A DNA stretch of 64,000 nucleotides from DASZIT01 sp036268775 (GTDB taxonomy: Bacteria; Actinomycetota; Acidimicrobiia; Acidimicrobiales; RAAP-2). Positions 9,057-17,543 of the stretch are shown piece by piece. The number at the start of each line of letters is the position of its first letter. Position 1 is the first letter of the stretch. Location: contig DATATM010000003.1 of the NCBI GenBank assembly GCA_036268775.1, forward strand, positions 62,001 through 126,000. Direction: 5' to 3'. Made by a program: the position numbers and the translations under genes. Under the pieces are notes generated by a model. That model was not told where the DNA came from. It did not search any database and worked only from the letters and a program-made list of their open reading frames with translations.

Positions 9057-9101
9057 GGCGTAACAATGGCGTTATGTAGCCGCCTTCCGCAGTTAACACT
9101 G
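9057..9101 (+). promoter_or_regulatory. 45-bp element (copy A) upstream of the GntR gene
   Basis: Begins with GGCGTAA and ends with GTTAACACTG; both ends, and the distance between them, match copy B at 11759-11803 upstream of the ABC importer operon. Between them the copies share scattered bases. A -10-like TACGCT (9108-9113) follows and ends seven bases before the GntR ATG. Best read as the binding site of the GntR protein at a shared regulon (inference). Confidence 0.55.
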
Positions 9102-9120
9102 CCCTCCTACGCTGCAGGAC

Positions 9121-9894
9121 ATGCAACCGGAACGGTTTCGGCGAGTTCACCGTCGTCCCCAGGGACAGCGTGAACACGCCAGCCGCCGGCTGCGGGACGT
9201 GCTCCGATCCAACATCTACTGGGGGGCGTATCCCCGGGGATTTCTGCCCAGCGACTCCGAGCTGATGGTGGCTTACGGCGCCTCCAGAGCGGCGGTGCGG
9301 GAGGCCCTCAACATGCTCCGCCACGAGGGGGTCATCGACCGGCAGCAGGGGACCGGGACCTTCGTCATCTCCCATACCGCTTCGATGCAGATCCGGGAGG
9401 CCCACGGGGTGTCCGGCCCCGACCAGGAGAGCATCCTCGAACACCACCACACCAGTGAGATCGACCGGTCCCGGGTCCCCACCCCCGACATCGTGGCCAA
9501 GCGCCTGGAGGCGGAGCCGGGGGAAATGTGCCTCCGGCTGGAGTACGTGTCGTTGCACGGCGGCGACGTGGTCGGCCTGGCCACCAACTACGTCCTCGAT
9601 CCCGAAGCCACCGCCATCGGGAACCTCCCCCTCGGCCCCAGCTGGTATGAGCTGCTCGGTCGGTCGGGGCTCACCATCGGGGAGTCGGAGCTCATCATCG
9701 GCTGCGCCGACGCCGACGAGCACACCGCCTCCCTGCTGACCGTCGAGACCGGGAGCGCCATCTTCACCATCGAGCAGATCATCCGAGATGCCCGGGGTCG
9801 GCTCTACAACTTCGCCTACATCGTCAGCCGCGGCGACCGGAACCACATCGTCTCGCTGGCCCGACAAGAACAGTACGACGATGCCTCGCGGTGA
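9121..9894 (+). CDS. GntR family regulator with UTRA effector domain (HutC type)
   Basis: About 257 residues. The winged helix occupies residues ~20-85 (SDSELMVAYGASRAAVREALNMLRHEGVIDRQQGTGTFV is the classic recognition-helix/wing pattern). Residues ~105-250 form a UTRA fold, ending in a strand rich in IVSRGDRNHIVS. No Shine-Dalgarno is visible; TACGCT ends seven bases upstream of ATG, so the mRNA is probably leaderless. It heads the amide-catabolism island, 98 bases before an amidase, and a similar 45-bp element precedes both it and the importer operon, so it likely controls itself and the island in response to an amide or dicarboxylate ligand. Confidence 0.9.
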   Translation: MQPERFRRVHRRPQGQREHASRRLRDVLRSNIYWGAYPRGFLPSDSELMVAYGASRAAVREALNMLRHEGVIDRQQGTGTFVISHTASMQIREAHGVSGPDQESILEHHHTSEIDRSRVPTPDIVAKRLEAEPGEMCLRLEYVSLHGGDVVGLATNYVLDPEATAIGNLPLGPSWYELLGRSGLTIGESELIIGCADADEHTASLLTVETGSAIFTIEQIIRDARGRLYNFAYIVSRGDRNHIVSLARQEQYDDASR

Positions 9895-9992
9895 GGGTGC
9901 GGTTCCCGTCGTGGTTCCCTAGTCAGAGTTCTCGCCCCTAACCAATTTTCAAACTGTGAGCACCGCTCACCCGATTCAGTGAGGTCTTCATC

Positions 9993-11534
9993 ATGTTTCC
10001 TTCGCGCGCCATCGGCTATCTCCGACCCCCCACCAGCCAGCAGATCAAGGACTACGCGGTCCGCCACCACCTCCACCTGACCGACGCCGAAGCCGAGCAG
10101 ATGGTCGGCCCGGTCACCGCCACCCTGGACATGTACACCCGGGTCGAAGAGCTCGACGAGCCGGCCATCCCCCTCCAGTTCCCCTACCGGGACCCGGGCC
10201 ACACCCCGCTGGCCGGCGAGGACCCCTACAACGCCTTCATCCGCTTCTGCGAGGTGCGGGGGGCGGAAGACGGTCCGTTGGCCGGCCGGACGCTGGGGGT
10301 GAAGGACTGCATCGCGGTGGCCGGCATCCCCATGACCAACGGCGGTCGGCGGACCCCGGTGGCGGTTCCCACCGAGGACGCGGTGGTGGTCGAGCGGCTG
10401 CTGGCCGCCGGGGTGGTGATCACCGGCAAGACCAATCTGGAGGACCTTGCCCTCGGCCTGGGCGAAGGGTCTTCCTTCGGAGCCTCCCGTAACCCGGTCA
10501 ACCCGAAGTACGCCACCGGCGGCTCATCGTCCGGCTCCGGCGCGGCGGTGGCCGCCGGCCAGGTCGACCTCGCCCTCGGGGCCGATGAGGGTGGGAGCGT
10601 GCGCATCCCGGCCGCCTGGTGCGGGCTGGTGGGGATGAAGGCCACCCACGGGCTCGTCCCCTCCTACGGGCTCACCTACATGGACCACACCATCGATCAC
10701 ATCGGCCCGATGACCAAGACGGTGTCCGACAACGCGCTGATGCTCGAGGTCATGGCCGGCTCTGACTGGCGCGACCCGCAGTGGATCCGGACCGAGCCCA
10801 CCGCCGGGTCCTACACCACCTCGGCCGGTCTAGGCCTCGACGGGGTGCGGGTCGGGGTGATCACCGAGGCGTTGGAGGCCTCCGGTTGCACCCCCGACGT
10901 ACTGGAGGCGTTCGAGTCGGCCCAGAAGCAGCTGGTCGACCTCGGCGCCACCCTCTCCGAAGTGTCGATCCCGCTGTGGCTGGACTCCCGGGCCATCGGG
11001 TTGGGGGCGCTCGGGCTCGGGCTCTACGGGATGGCCATCTCCAACGGCATCGGCTTCGGTCACCTCGGGCGGGTCGACCCCGCCATCACCGCCGCCTGGG
11101 GAGCCCAGACCACCCTCCAGGCCGCCGATCTCCCCGAGATGCTGAAGACCACCCTGTTGACCGTCGACCATGTCCTCTCCTGCTACCAGGGGGTGCCGTT
11201 GGCCAAGGCCCAGAACCTTCGCCTGGCCCTTCGGCGGGAGACCGCCGCGGCTCTGTCGGAGGTCGACCTGATGGTGACGCCCACCATTCCGACGGTGGCC
11301 TTCGAGCTTCTCGACCGCCGGGCGGAGCCGGGGGAGATGGGGGAGCGCCTGCAACTCTCGATGGGTGCTACCACCAACACCATGCCCTTCGATCTCACGG
11401 GGAACCCGGCCCTCTCCTTGCCGTGCGGCACCGGCGACCACGACCTTCCGGTCGGGCTGCAGCTGATCGGTCCGCACTTCGGGGAGGAGATGGTCTACCG
11501 CGCCGCCTTCGCGTTCGAGGCGGCTTCGAGCTAA
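9993..11534 (+). CDS. Amidase signature (AS) family amidase
   Basis: About 513 residues. The AS Ser-cisSer-Lys triad is present: Lys in LGVKDC (about residue 102), the Gly/Ser-rich segment TGGSSSGSGAAVAAG (about 170-185), and the nucleophile region DEGGSVRIPAAWCG. The ~80-residue N-terminal helical domain before the AS core resembles amidases that partner nitrile hydratases, which hydrolyse small aliphatic or aromatic amides to acid plus ammonia. ATG 9993 has GAGG nine bases upstream. Positioned between the GntR gene and the ABC importer; cytoplasmic (no signal peptide). Substrate unknown, probably the imported compound or its product. Confidence 0.92.
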   Translation: MFPSRAIGYLRPPTSQQIKDYAVRHHLHLTDAEAEQMVGPVTATLDMYTRVEELDEPAIPLQFPYRDPGHTPLAGEDPYNAFIRFCEVRGAEDGPLAGRTLGVKDCIAVAGIPMTNGGRRTPVAVPTEDAVVVERLLAAGVVITGKTNLEDLALGLGEGSSFGASRNPVNPKYATGGSSSGSGAAVAAGQVDLALGADEGGSVRIPAAWCGLVGMKATHGLVPSYGLTYMDHTIDHIGPMTKTVSDNALMLEVMAGSDWRDPQWIRTEPTAGSYTTSAGLGLDGVRVGVITEALEASGCTPDVLEAFESAQKQLVDLGATLSEVSIPLWLDSRAIGLGALGLGLYGMAISNGIGFGHLGRVDPAITAAWGAQTTLQAADLPEMLKTTLLTVDHVLSCYQGVPLAKAQNLRLALRRETAAALSEVDLMVTPTIPTVAFELLDRRAEPGEMGERLQLSMGATTNTMPFDLTGNPALSLPCGTGDHDLPVGLQLIGPHFGEEMVYRAAFAFEAASS

Positions 11535-11691
11535 CCCTTGGACGCACCACCGGGCGCCGGCCGTCAGGCCCGACGACTCCCCCGAGGCGAGCCAACCGGC
11601 TCCCGCCGACGGGGAGTCCTGCGCGTCGGGAGGCGGGGCGGACCGGGGTGGCGTGGGGGTGGATGGCCCGGCTCGGCGGATCGAAATATTT

Positions 11692-11713
11692 GTCGGCGGA
11701 TGTCGCCGCCGAC
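11692..11713 (+). terminator. Candidate stem-loop terminator
   Basis: Perfect 8-bp stem GTCGGCGG / CCGCCGAC with a six-base loop, 158 bases after the amidase stop and just upstream of the importer promoter element. No U tract. Confidence 0.4.
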
Positions 11714-11758
11714 CCGGCCATCGGGCCAGCCCAGTGGGGTATGGCGGTCGGGCCGAGC

Positions 11759-11803
11759 GGCGTAATCGCGCGGTAACGGTGCAGCCATTTCGGGTTAACA
11801 CTG
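11759..11803 (+). promoter_or_regulatory. 45-bp element (copy B) upstream of the ABC importer operon
   Basis: Starts GGCGTAA and ends GTTAACACTG with exactly the same spacing as copy A before the GntR gene; intervening identity is partial. It lies about 96 bases upstream of the first importer gene. Likely a GntR operator or shared promoter element (inference). Confidence 0.55.
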
Positions 11804-11899
11804 GTATGACACCGTGAGCCCATGCCAGGGATCGCACCACCGCCAACCGGCGATGTCGGAACTCGACGTCGGCCCCCCATGTTGCGGATGGTCGGCTAG

Positions 11900-12844
11900 A
11901 TGGAACGGTTCATCGGCCGCCGGCTCCTCATCTGCATCCCCACCCTCATCGGGGTGACGATCGTGGTGTTCATCACCATCAAGATCATCCCCGGCAATCC
12001 GGTGGCCAGCTTGGCCGGCATCAACTCCACCGCCGCCGTCCGGGCCGCCATCACCCACCGGCTGGGTCTCGACCAGCCGTGGCCGGTCCAGTACTTCGAC
12101 TGGATTTGGAGCACCCTCCAGGGCAACCTCGGGACCTCCATCTCCCGCCAGGTGGCGGTGCGGCCGCTGGTGTTCAGCGCCCTGTCCAACACCTTCATCC
12201 TGGCCGGGGCCGGGGCGGTGGTGGCGTTTGTCGGAGGCACCCTCCTCGGTCTGTGGGGGGCGCTCCGGCATCGCCACCGTGACGGGTCGGTGGCCGACTC
12301 GGTGGCCGCCCTCACCGTGGCCGCCCCCCAGTACTCGGTGGCTCTGGTCCTCCTGGTGGTGCTGACCGTCAACGTCACCGCCTTCCCGTCGGGGGGGATG
12401 TACAACTCCGCGGGCGGAGGCGGATTTCTCGCCCTCCTCTACCACCTGATCCTGCCGGCCATCGCCGTCGGGCTCGCTCCGCTCGGGGTGATCGCCCGGA
12501 TCTTCCGCTCCTCGCTCATCGACGTCATGAACCAGGAATTCGTCACCAGCCTCCGGGCCCGGGGCCTGAGCCGGGGGGCGGTCCTCCGCCACGCCATTCA
12601 CAACACCCTTCCGTCCCTGTTCACGGTGGCCGGATTGCAGATCGGCTTTCTCCTCGGCGGCGCGCTGTTCGTCGAGATCCTGTTCACCTGGCCGGGGATC
12701 GGCCAGCTCATCTTCCAGTCCATCTCCGCCCGTGATTACCCGGTGATCGAGGCGTGCTCGCTGGTGCTGGCGGTGGCGTTCGTCCTTCTCAACGTGATCA
12801 TCGACATCGGCCATGCGCTGGTGGATCCGAGGGTTCGGCAATGA
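11900..12844 (+). CDS. ABC transporter permease, DppB/OppB family
   Basis: About 314 residues, six membrane segments, the first in RRLLICIPTLIGVTIVVFI. The binding-protein-dependent permease (EAA) loop is seen as EFVTSLRARGLSRGAVLRHAIHNTLP, followed by the family-typical FTWPGIGQLIFQSISARDYPVIE. Imports peptides, nickel or other polar compounds; here the flanking amidases and amidohydrolase suggest an amide or N-acyl compound. First of a five-gene importer; its TGA overlaps the ATG of the next permease gene. Confidence 0.93.
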   Translation: MERFIGRRLLICIPTLIGVTIVVFITIKIIPGNPVASLAGINSTAAVRAAITHRLGLDQPWPVQYFDWIWSTLQGNLGTSISRQVAVRPLVFSALSNTFILAGAGAVVAFVGGTLLGLWGALRHRHRDGSVADSVAALTVAAPQYSVALVLLVVLTVNVTAFPSGGMYNSAGGGGFLALLYHLILPAIAVGLAPLGVIARIFRSSLIDVMNQEFVTSLRARGLSRGAVLRHAIHNTLPSLFTVAGLQIGFLLGGALFVEILFTWPGIGQLIFQSISARDYPVIEACSLVLAVAFVLLNVIIDIGHALVDPRVRQ

Positions 12845-13743
12845 GCGCCATCGAGATCCCGATCGGGCTGATGTCGCCAGCCGGTGACGGGCTTCCCGCC
12901 GGCGAGGTCATCTCCCGGACCCGACGCCACATCCCCCTGACCGTCATCATCCCCGGATCGTTCCTGGGCCTGCTGATCCTGGCCGCCATCTTCGCCCCGC
13001 TGGTGGCGCCCGACGGGCCCACCGCCGGGTCGATCGCCGACCGGCTGCAGGGAGTGGGGAGTCCCGGACACCTTCTCGGCACCGACGGACAGGGCCGGGA
13101 CATTCTCAGCCGGCTCATCTGGGGGGCCCGGCCCTCGCTGCTGGAAGGCATCGTCCCGGTCGCCATCGCCGGCACCATCGGGACGGTGCTCGGCATGGTG
13201 GCCAGCCTCGGCGGCCGGCGCCTGCACACCCTCATCATGCGGACCCTCGACGTCTTCTACTCCTTCCCGGCCGTCCTCCTCGCCATCGCCCTGGCCGCCG
13301 CGCTGGGGGCCGGGGTGGTCAGCGACATCGTGGCGCTGTCGATCGTGCTGATCGCCCCCATCGCCCGGGTGGCGGAGACCGAAGTCTCCCGCCTGCGGTC
13401 GTCGGACTTCATGGAAGCGGCCAAGGCCAGCGGGGCGGGCTGGCCGAGCATCGCCGGCCGCCAGGTGCTGCCCAACATCGCCCCCACCCTCCTCGTCTAC
13501 TGCACCGCCCTCATCGGGCTGGCCATCGTCTTCGCCGGCGGGCTGTCGTTCCTCGGGCTCGGGATCGCCCCCCCGCAGGCGGAGTGGGGGTCGATGTTGA
13601 ACGACCTCAACCAAGACCTCTACAACGCCCCGGTGCTCACCCTCATCCCCGCCCTGATGATCTTCGTGACCTCCATCGCCTTCAACATCCTGGGCGACGG
13701 CCTCCGCGACCTCCTCGACACCCACTCGGAGACAGTCCAATGA
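12841..13743 (+). CDS. ABC transporter permease, DppC/OppC family
   Basis: About 300 residues. After a short N-terminal tail comes TM1, then the extracytoplasmic HLLGTDGQGRDILSRLIWGARPSL motif that marks DppC/OppC proteins, and the EAA loop DFMEAAKASGAGWPSIAGRQVLPN. ATGA overlap with the upstream permease fixes the start at 12841 and implies coupled translation; another ATGA overlap follows. Forms the membrane channel with the DppB-like protein. Confidence 0.93.
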   Translation: MSAIEIPIGLMSPAGDGLPAGEVISRTRRHIPLTVIIPGSFLGLLILAAIFAPLVAPDGPTAGSIADRLQGVGSPGHLLGTDGQGRDILSRLIWGARPSLLEGIVPVAIAGTIGTVLGMVASLGGRRLHTLIMRTLDVFYSFPAVLLAIALAAALGAGVVSDIVALSIVLIAPIARVAETEVSRLRSSDFMEAAKASGAGWPSIAGRQVLPNIAPTLLVYCTALIGLAIVFAGGLSFLGLGIAPPQAEWGSMLNDLNQDLYNAPVLTLIPALMIFVTSIAFNILGDGLRDLLDTHSETVQ

Positions 13744-14855
13744 CCACCGCCACCCACACCCCGCTGCCCACCGATGTCCGCCGGTCTTCACGGCTCGACA
13801 CCGAGGGGTCCCCGACCTCCGCCGCCACCCCCAGTCCGGCGGAGGGCACCCTGGTGGTGGAGGATCTCCACGTCACCTTCCGGGCCAAGCACCGGTCGGT
13901 GGAGGCGGTGCGGGGCATCAGCTTCACCGTCACCGCCGGCAAGACCCTGGTCCTGCTGGGGGAGTCGGGCAGCGGCAAGTCGGTGAGCGCCCGGTCCATC
14001 CTCCGGCTCTATTCCAGCGCGGTGGAGGTGACCGGGCGGGCGACCCTCGGCGGGGTGGAGCTGTTCGGCCTGCCCGAGCGCGAGATGCAGCCTCTCCGGG
14101 GCCAGGCCATCGCCCTGGTTCCCCAGGACGCCAGCGGCACCCTCGACCCCTTGCGCCGGATCGGCTCCCAGATCACCGAGGTCCTCCGCCGCCACTCAGT
14201 GGTGTCCTCCCGGAGGGAAGCCCGGCAACGGGCCGAAGAGCTGTTGGCCCAAGTCGGGATCGCCGACCCCCGTCGGGCGGCCCGCTCCTACCCCCACGAG
14301 TTGTCCGGCGGCATGCGGCAGCGGGCGCTGATCGCCATCGCCATCGCCTGCTCGCCCAAGGTGCTGATCGCCGACGAGCCGACCACCGCTCTCGACGTCA
14401 CCATCCAGGCGCAGATCCTCGAGCTGTTCGCCAGCCTCCAGGACAGCCTCGGAATGGGGCTGCTCCTCGTCACCCATGACGTCGGCGTCGCCCGGCAGAT
14501 CGCCCACCGGGTGGCGGTGATGTACGCCGGCCTCCTGGTCGAAGAAGGCACCGGGGCCGCCGTCCTCGACCATCCCGCCCATCCCTACACCGCCGGGCTG
14601 CTCCGGGCGGTGCCCACCCACGACACCCCCCGCGGCTTCCTCCACGCCATCCCCGGGAAGCCACCGGCCGCCGGGGAGACCGTCGCCGATGCCTGCGCCT
14701 TCGCCCCCCGGTGTGCCTTCGCGGTCGACCGCTGCCGCACCCAACAGCCCGAGCTGGTCCTGGTCGGATCCGAGCACCAGGCCGCCTGTCCGGTGGTCGA
14801 CGGCGAAGTCCCCCCCGCTGCCGACACCACCGCCACCGGTCGGGAGGCACCGTGA
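13740..14855 (+). CDS. ABC transporter ATP-binding protein, DppD/OppD family
   Basis: About 371 residues. Walker A GESGSGKS (about residues 74-81), signature LSGGMRQR, Walker B VLIADEPTTALD and H-loop THDVGVA are all intact. The C-terminal oligopeptide-transporter Cys motif (CAFAPRCAFAVDRC) is present; in relatives it can bind an iron-sulfur cluster. The first ~35 residues are a Thr/Pro-rich extension. Start fixed by ATGA overlap; the stop overlaps the next GTG. Confidence 0.93.
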   Translation: MTTATHTPLPTDVRRSSRLDTEGSPTSAATPSPAEGTLVVEDLHVTFRAKHRSVEAVRGISFTVTAGKTLVLLGESGSGKSVSARSILRLYSSAVEVTGRATLGGVELFGLPEREMQPLRGQAIALVPQDASGTLDPLRRIGSQITEVLRRHSVVSSRREARQRAEELLAQVGIADPRRAARSYPHELSGGMRQRALIAIAIACSPKVLIADEPTTALDVTIQAQILELFASLQDSLGMGLLLVTHDVGVARQIAHRVAVMYAGLLVEEGTGAAVLDHPAHPYTAGLLRAVPTHDTPRGFLHAIPGKPPAAGETVADACAFAPRCAFAVDRCRTQQPELVLVGSEHQAACPVVDGEVPPAADTTATGREAP

Positions 14856-15820
14856 GCTCCCCGGTCCTGCTGGCCGAACACCTGAGCAAGCGGTTCGACA
14901 ACGGCGTCCTGGCCGTCGACGACGTCAGCCTCACCGTCCACCCCGGGGAGACGGTGGGGATCGTGGGGGAGTCCGGCTGCGGCAAGTCCACCACCGGCAA
15001 GCTGATCCTGCGGCTGCTGGAGACCGATTCCGGCTACGTGGCCTTCGACGGCCAGAATCTGGCCACCCACTCGGGGCAGAGCCTGCGGGACATCCGGGGG
15101 AAGCTCCAGCTGGTCCCCCAGAACCCGCAGACGTCGCTGAATCCCCGGCTCTCCATCACCGAGGCCATCGCCTTCAATCTCCGGACCCACGGCTGGGCCA
15201 AGCGGGACATCGCTCCCCGGGCGGCCAGCCTCCTCGACATGGTCGGGGTCCCCGCCTCCTACGCCCACCGCTACCCCCACGAGCTGTCCGGCGGCCAGCT
15301 CCAGCGGGTGGCTATCGCCCGGGCCCTCTCCACCGACCCCAAGTTGATCGTCTGCGACGAAGCCGTTTCCGCCCTGGACAAGAGCGTGCAGGCCCAGGTG
15401 CTCAACCTGCTGGTGGAGCTGCAGAACGAGCTGGGGATCGCCTACCTGTTCATCTCCCACGACCTCGGCGTCGTCGAGCACCTCTCCCACCGGGTGCTGG
15501 TGATGTACCTCGGCCGGATCGTCGAGGAGTCGACCGCCGCCGACCTCTGGCAGAACCCGTCCCACCCCTACACGGTGGCGCTGTTCTCCTCGGTGCCCGG
15601 CCCCGGCCGGGAGCGGATCGTTCTCTCCGGCGAGCTGCCCAGCCCAGCCAACCCTCCGAGCGGCTGCGGGTTCCGGACCCGCTGCCCCATCGCCATCGAC
15701 GACTGCGCCGCCGCCCGCCCGGCGCCGGTGACGGTGTCGGTGAGCGATCACCACCAGGCCGCCTGCATCCGGGTGGAGGAGCGGGTCCCGGTGACGGCGG
15801 CCATGGGGGTCCACGCGTGA
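14852..15820 (+). CDS. ABC transporter ATP-binding protein, DppF/OppF family
   Basis: About 322 residues. Walker A GESGCGKS (about 42-49), Q-loop LVPQNPQTSLNPR (typical of DppF), signature LSGGQLQR and Walker B LIVCDEAVSALD, where the DEA variant is normal for this subfamily. C-terminal Cys motif GCGFRTRCPIAIDDC is present. The GTG start at 14852 overlaps the preceding TGA and has GGGAGG upstream. Second nucleotide-binding subunit of the importer. Confidence 0.93.
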   Translation: MSSPVLLAEHLSKRFDNGVLAVDDVSLTVHPGETVGIVGESGCGKSTTGKLILRLLETDSGYVAFDGQNLATHSGQSLRDIRGKLQLVPQNPQTSLNPRLSITEAIAFNLRTHGWAKRDIAPRAASLLDMVGVPASYAHRYPHELSGGQLQRVAIARALSTDPKLIVCDEAVSALDKSVQAQVLNLLVELQNELGIAYLFISHDLGVVEHLSHRVLVMYLGRIVEESTAADLWQNPSHPYTVALFSSVPGPGRERIVLSGELPSPANPPSGCGFRTRCPIAIDDCAAARPAPVTVSVSDHHQAACIRVEERVPVTAAMGVHA

Positions 15821-15851
15821 TTTCGCCCGACAACCAAAAAAGGAGCGTCCC

Positions 15852-17492
15852 TTGTCCCTCATGAACCGTCTGCCGCATCGCCGATCCGACCGTCGGCTCC
15901 GGCATCGAGGTCATCGCCGGATGGTGTCACTGGTGGCCGCCTCGGCGGTGGCGGTGTCGACGCTGGTGATCGGGGCGTCCCCGGCGACGGCCGCCGGGGG
16001 CCATGGGGGGACACTCATCGTCGGCATGACCGCCGCGAACATCCCCAATCTCGACACCGAGCTGGCCGGCCTCCAGGGCTACGAGGGCGACCGCTTCGTC
16101 GGCAACTCCCTCTACGACGGGCTCACCCGGTTCAACCTCCTCCAGGCCAACAAGGTGCCCCAGGTGGTGCCGGCCCTGGCCGCCTCCTGGACCTCCAACG
16201 CCGACGCCACCGTCTGGACCTTCAGCCTCCGACCCAACGTCACCTTCCAGGACGGCACTCCGTTCAACGCCGACGCGGTCATCTTCAACTTCGACCGCGA
16301 CTACAACCCGGCCTTCGCCTACTACTCGTCGGCGGTCGGCTCCGAAGCCCAGACCCTGACCTCGGGGATCGCCTCCTATACCAAGGTGGACGACGCCACC
16401 GTCCAGATCACCATGAAGACGTCCGACTCCCACCTGCCGTCGGACCTCACCACCCTCTACATGGCCAGCCCGACCGCGGTCCAGAAGGAGGGCAACGCCG
16501 GGTTCGCCCTCAAGCCGGTCGGCACCGGTCCGTTCCAGTTCGTCTCGGAGACCACCGGCCAGGAACTGGTGTTGGCGCCGAACAAGCACTACTGGGCCGG
16601 CGCCCCGAAGCTGAACCAGCTCATCCTCAAGCCCATCCCTGATCCCTCCGCCCGGATCGCCGCCCTGCGTTCGGGGGCGGTCAACTGGATCGAGTACCCG
16701 ACCCCCGACGACATCTCCTCCCTCAAGTCGAGCGGGTACCAGATCCTGGAGAACACCTACGACCACATCTGGCCCTGGATCTTCGACACCACCCAGAAGC
16801 CGTGGGACAGCGTCCTGGTGCGCCAGGCGGCCAACTACGCCATCAACCGGCAGGCCATGGCCAAGAGCCTCCTCCACGGGACCGCCCAACCCGCCTACCA
16901 ACTGATCCCGCCGGCCAACAGTGCCTACAGCTCGAAGAACTTCAAATACAGCTACAACCCGAAGAAGGCCAAGCAGCTGCTGAAGCAGGCCGGCTATCCG
17001 AACGGCTTCACCGCCACCATCTCCTATCCGACCAGTGGGTCCGGGAACATGGTGCCGGTGCCGATGAACGAGGAGCTGCAGCACGATCTGGCTGCGGTCG
17101 GCATCCACATCACCCTGGTGCCGATGGAGTGGTCGACCATGCTCACCCAGTTCATCACCGGGAAGATCCCCGGGGGGACCACCGGGACCAACATCTCCCT
17201 CACCTTCCAGCAGGAGTCGATCTGGGAGGGCCTGTTCCTCGGGGGCTCGCCCATCAACGACGCCCACTACAACAACCCGACCGTCGACAGCTTGCTGGAG
17301 CAGGCCCAGTCGGTGACCAACTCCACCGCCCGGGCCCAGCTCTACACCCAGGCCGGCAATCTCATCACCAAGGACGCCCCCTGGCTGTTCGTGGTCAATG
17401 ACGAGAACCCCCGGGCCCTCGCCACCACCGTCCACGGCTTCATCGAGCCGAAGTCGTGGTTCGTCAACCTGACCACCGTCTGGGTGAGCTGA
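15852..17492 (+). CDS. ABC transporter substrate-binding protein, family 5 (Opp/Dpp type)
   Basis: About 546 residues. A long Arg-rich n-region, a hydrophobic stretch VSLVAASAVAVSTLVIG and an Ala-X-Ala site (PATAAGG) form a Sec signal peptide without a lipobox, so retention by other means is implied. The mature protein follows the family-5 pattern: early LYDGLTRF, PALAASWTSNADATVWTFSLRPNVTFQDGTPFNADAV, and VRQAANYAINRQAMAKSLLHGTA. TTG 15852 is preferred because AGGAG ends six bases before it; ATG 15861 would be too far. Last importer gene, just before the second amidase. Confidence 0.93.
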   Translation: MSLMNRLPHRRSDRRLRHRGHRRMVSLVAASAVAVSTLVIGASPATAAGGHGGTLIVGMTAANIPNLDTELAGLQGYEGDRFVGNSLYDGLTRFNLLQANKVPQVVPALAASWTSNADATVWTFSLRPNVTFQDGTPFNADAVIFNFDRDYNPAFAYYSSAVGSEAQTLTSGIASYTKVDDATVQITMKTSDSHLPSDLTTLYMASPTAVQKEGNAGFALKPVGTGPFQFVSETTGQELVLAPNKHYWAGAPKLNQLILKPIPDPSARIAALRSGAVNWIEYPTPDDISSLKSSGYQILENTYDHIWPWIFDTTQKPWDSVLVRQAANYAINRQAMAKSLLHGTAQPAYQLIPPANSAYSSKNFKYSYNPKKAKQLLKQAGYPNGFTATISYPTSGSGNMVPVPMNEELQHDLAAVGIHITLVPMEWSTMLTQFITGKIPGGTTGTNISLTFQQESIWEGLFLGGSPINDAHYNNPTVDSLLEQAQSVTNSTARAQLYTQAGNLITKDAPWLFVVNDENPRALATTVHGFIEPKSWFVNLTTVWVS

Positions 17493-17543
17493 GTCACCCG
17501 ACCCGCCACTGCCCATCCCCAACGCACACGCAAGGAGAAAACC

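Larger units (their letters stand above)
11535..11899 (+). other. 365-bp intergenic region before the ABC importer operon
   Basis: No convincing gene. It holds a stem-loop at 11692-11713 (GTCGGCGG / CCGCCGAC, six-base loop), a candidate terminator for the amidase transcript, and copy B of the shared 45-bp element at 11759-11803. The rest shows nothing recognisable. Confidence 0.6.
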
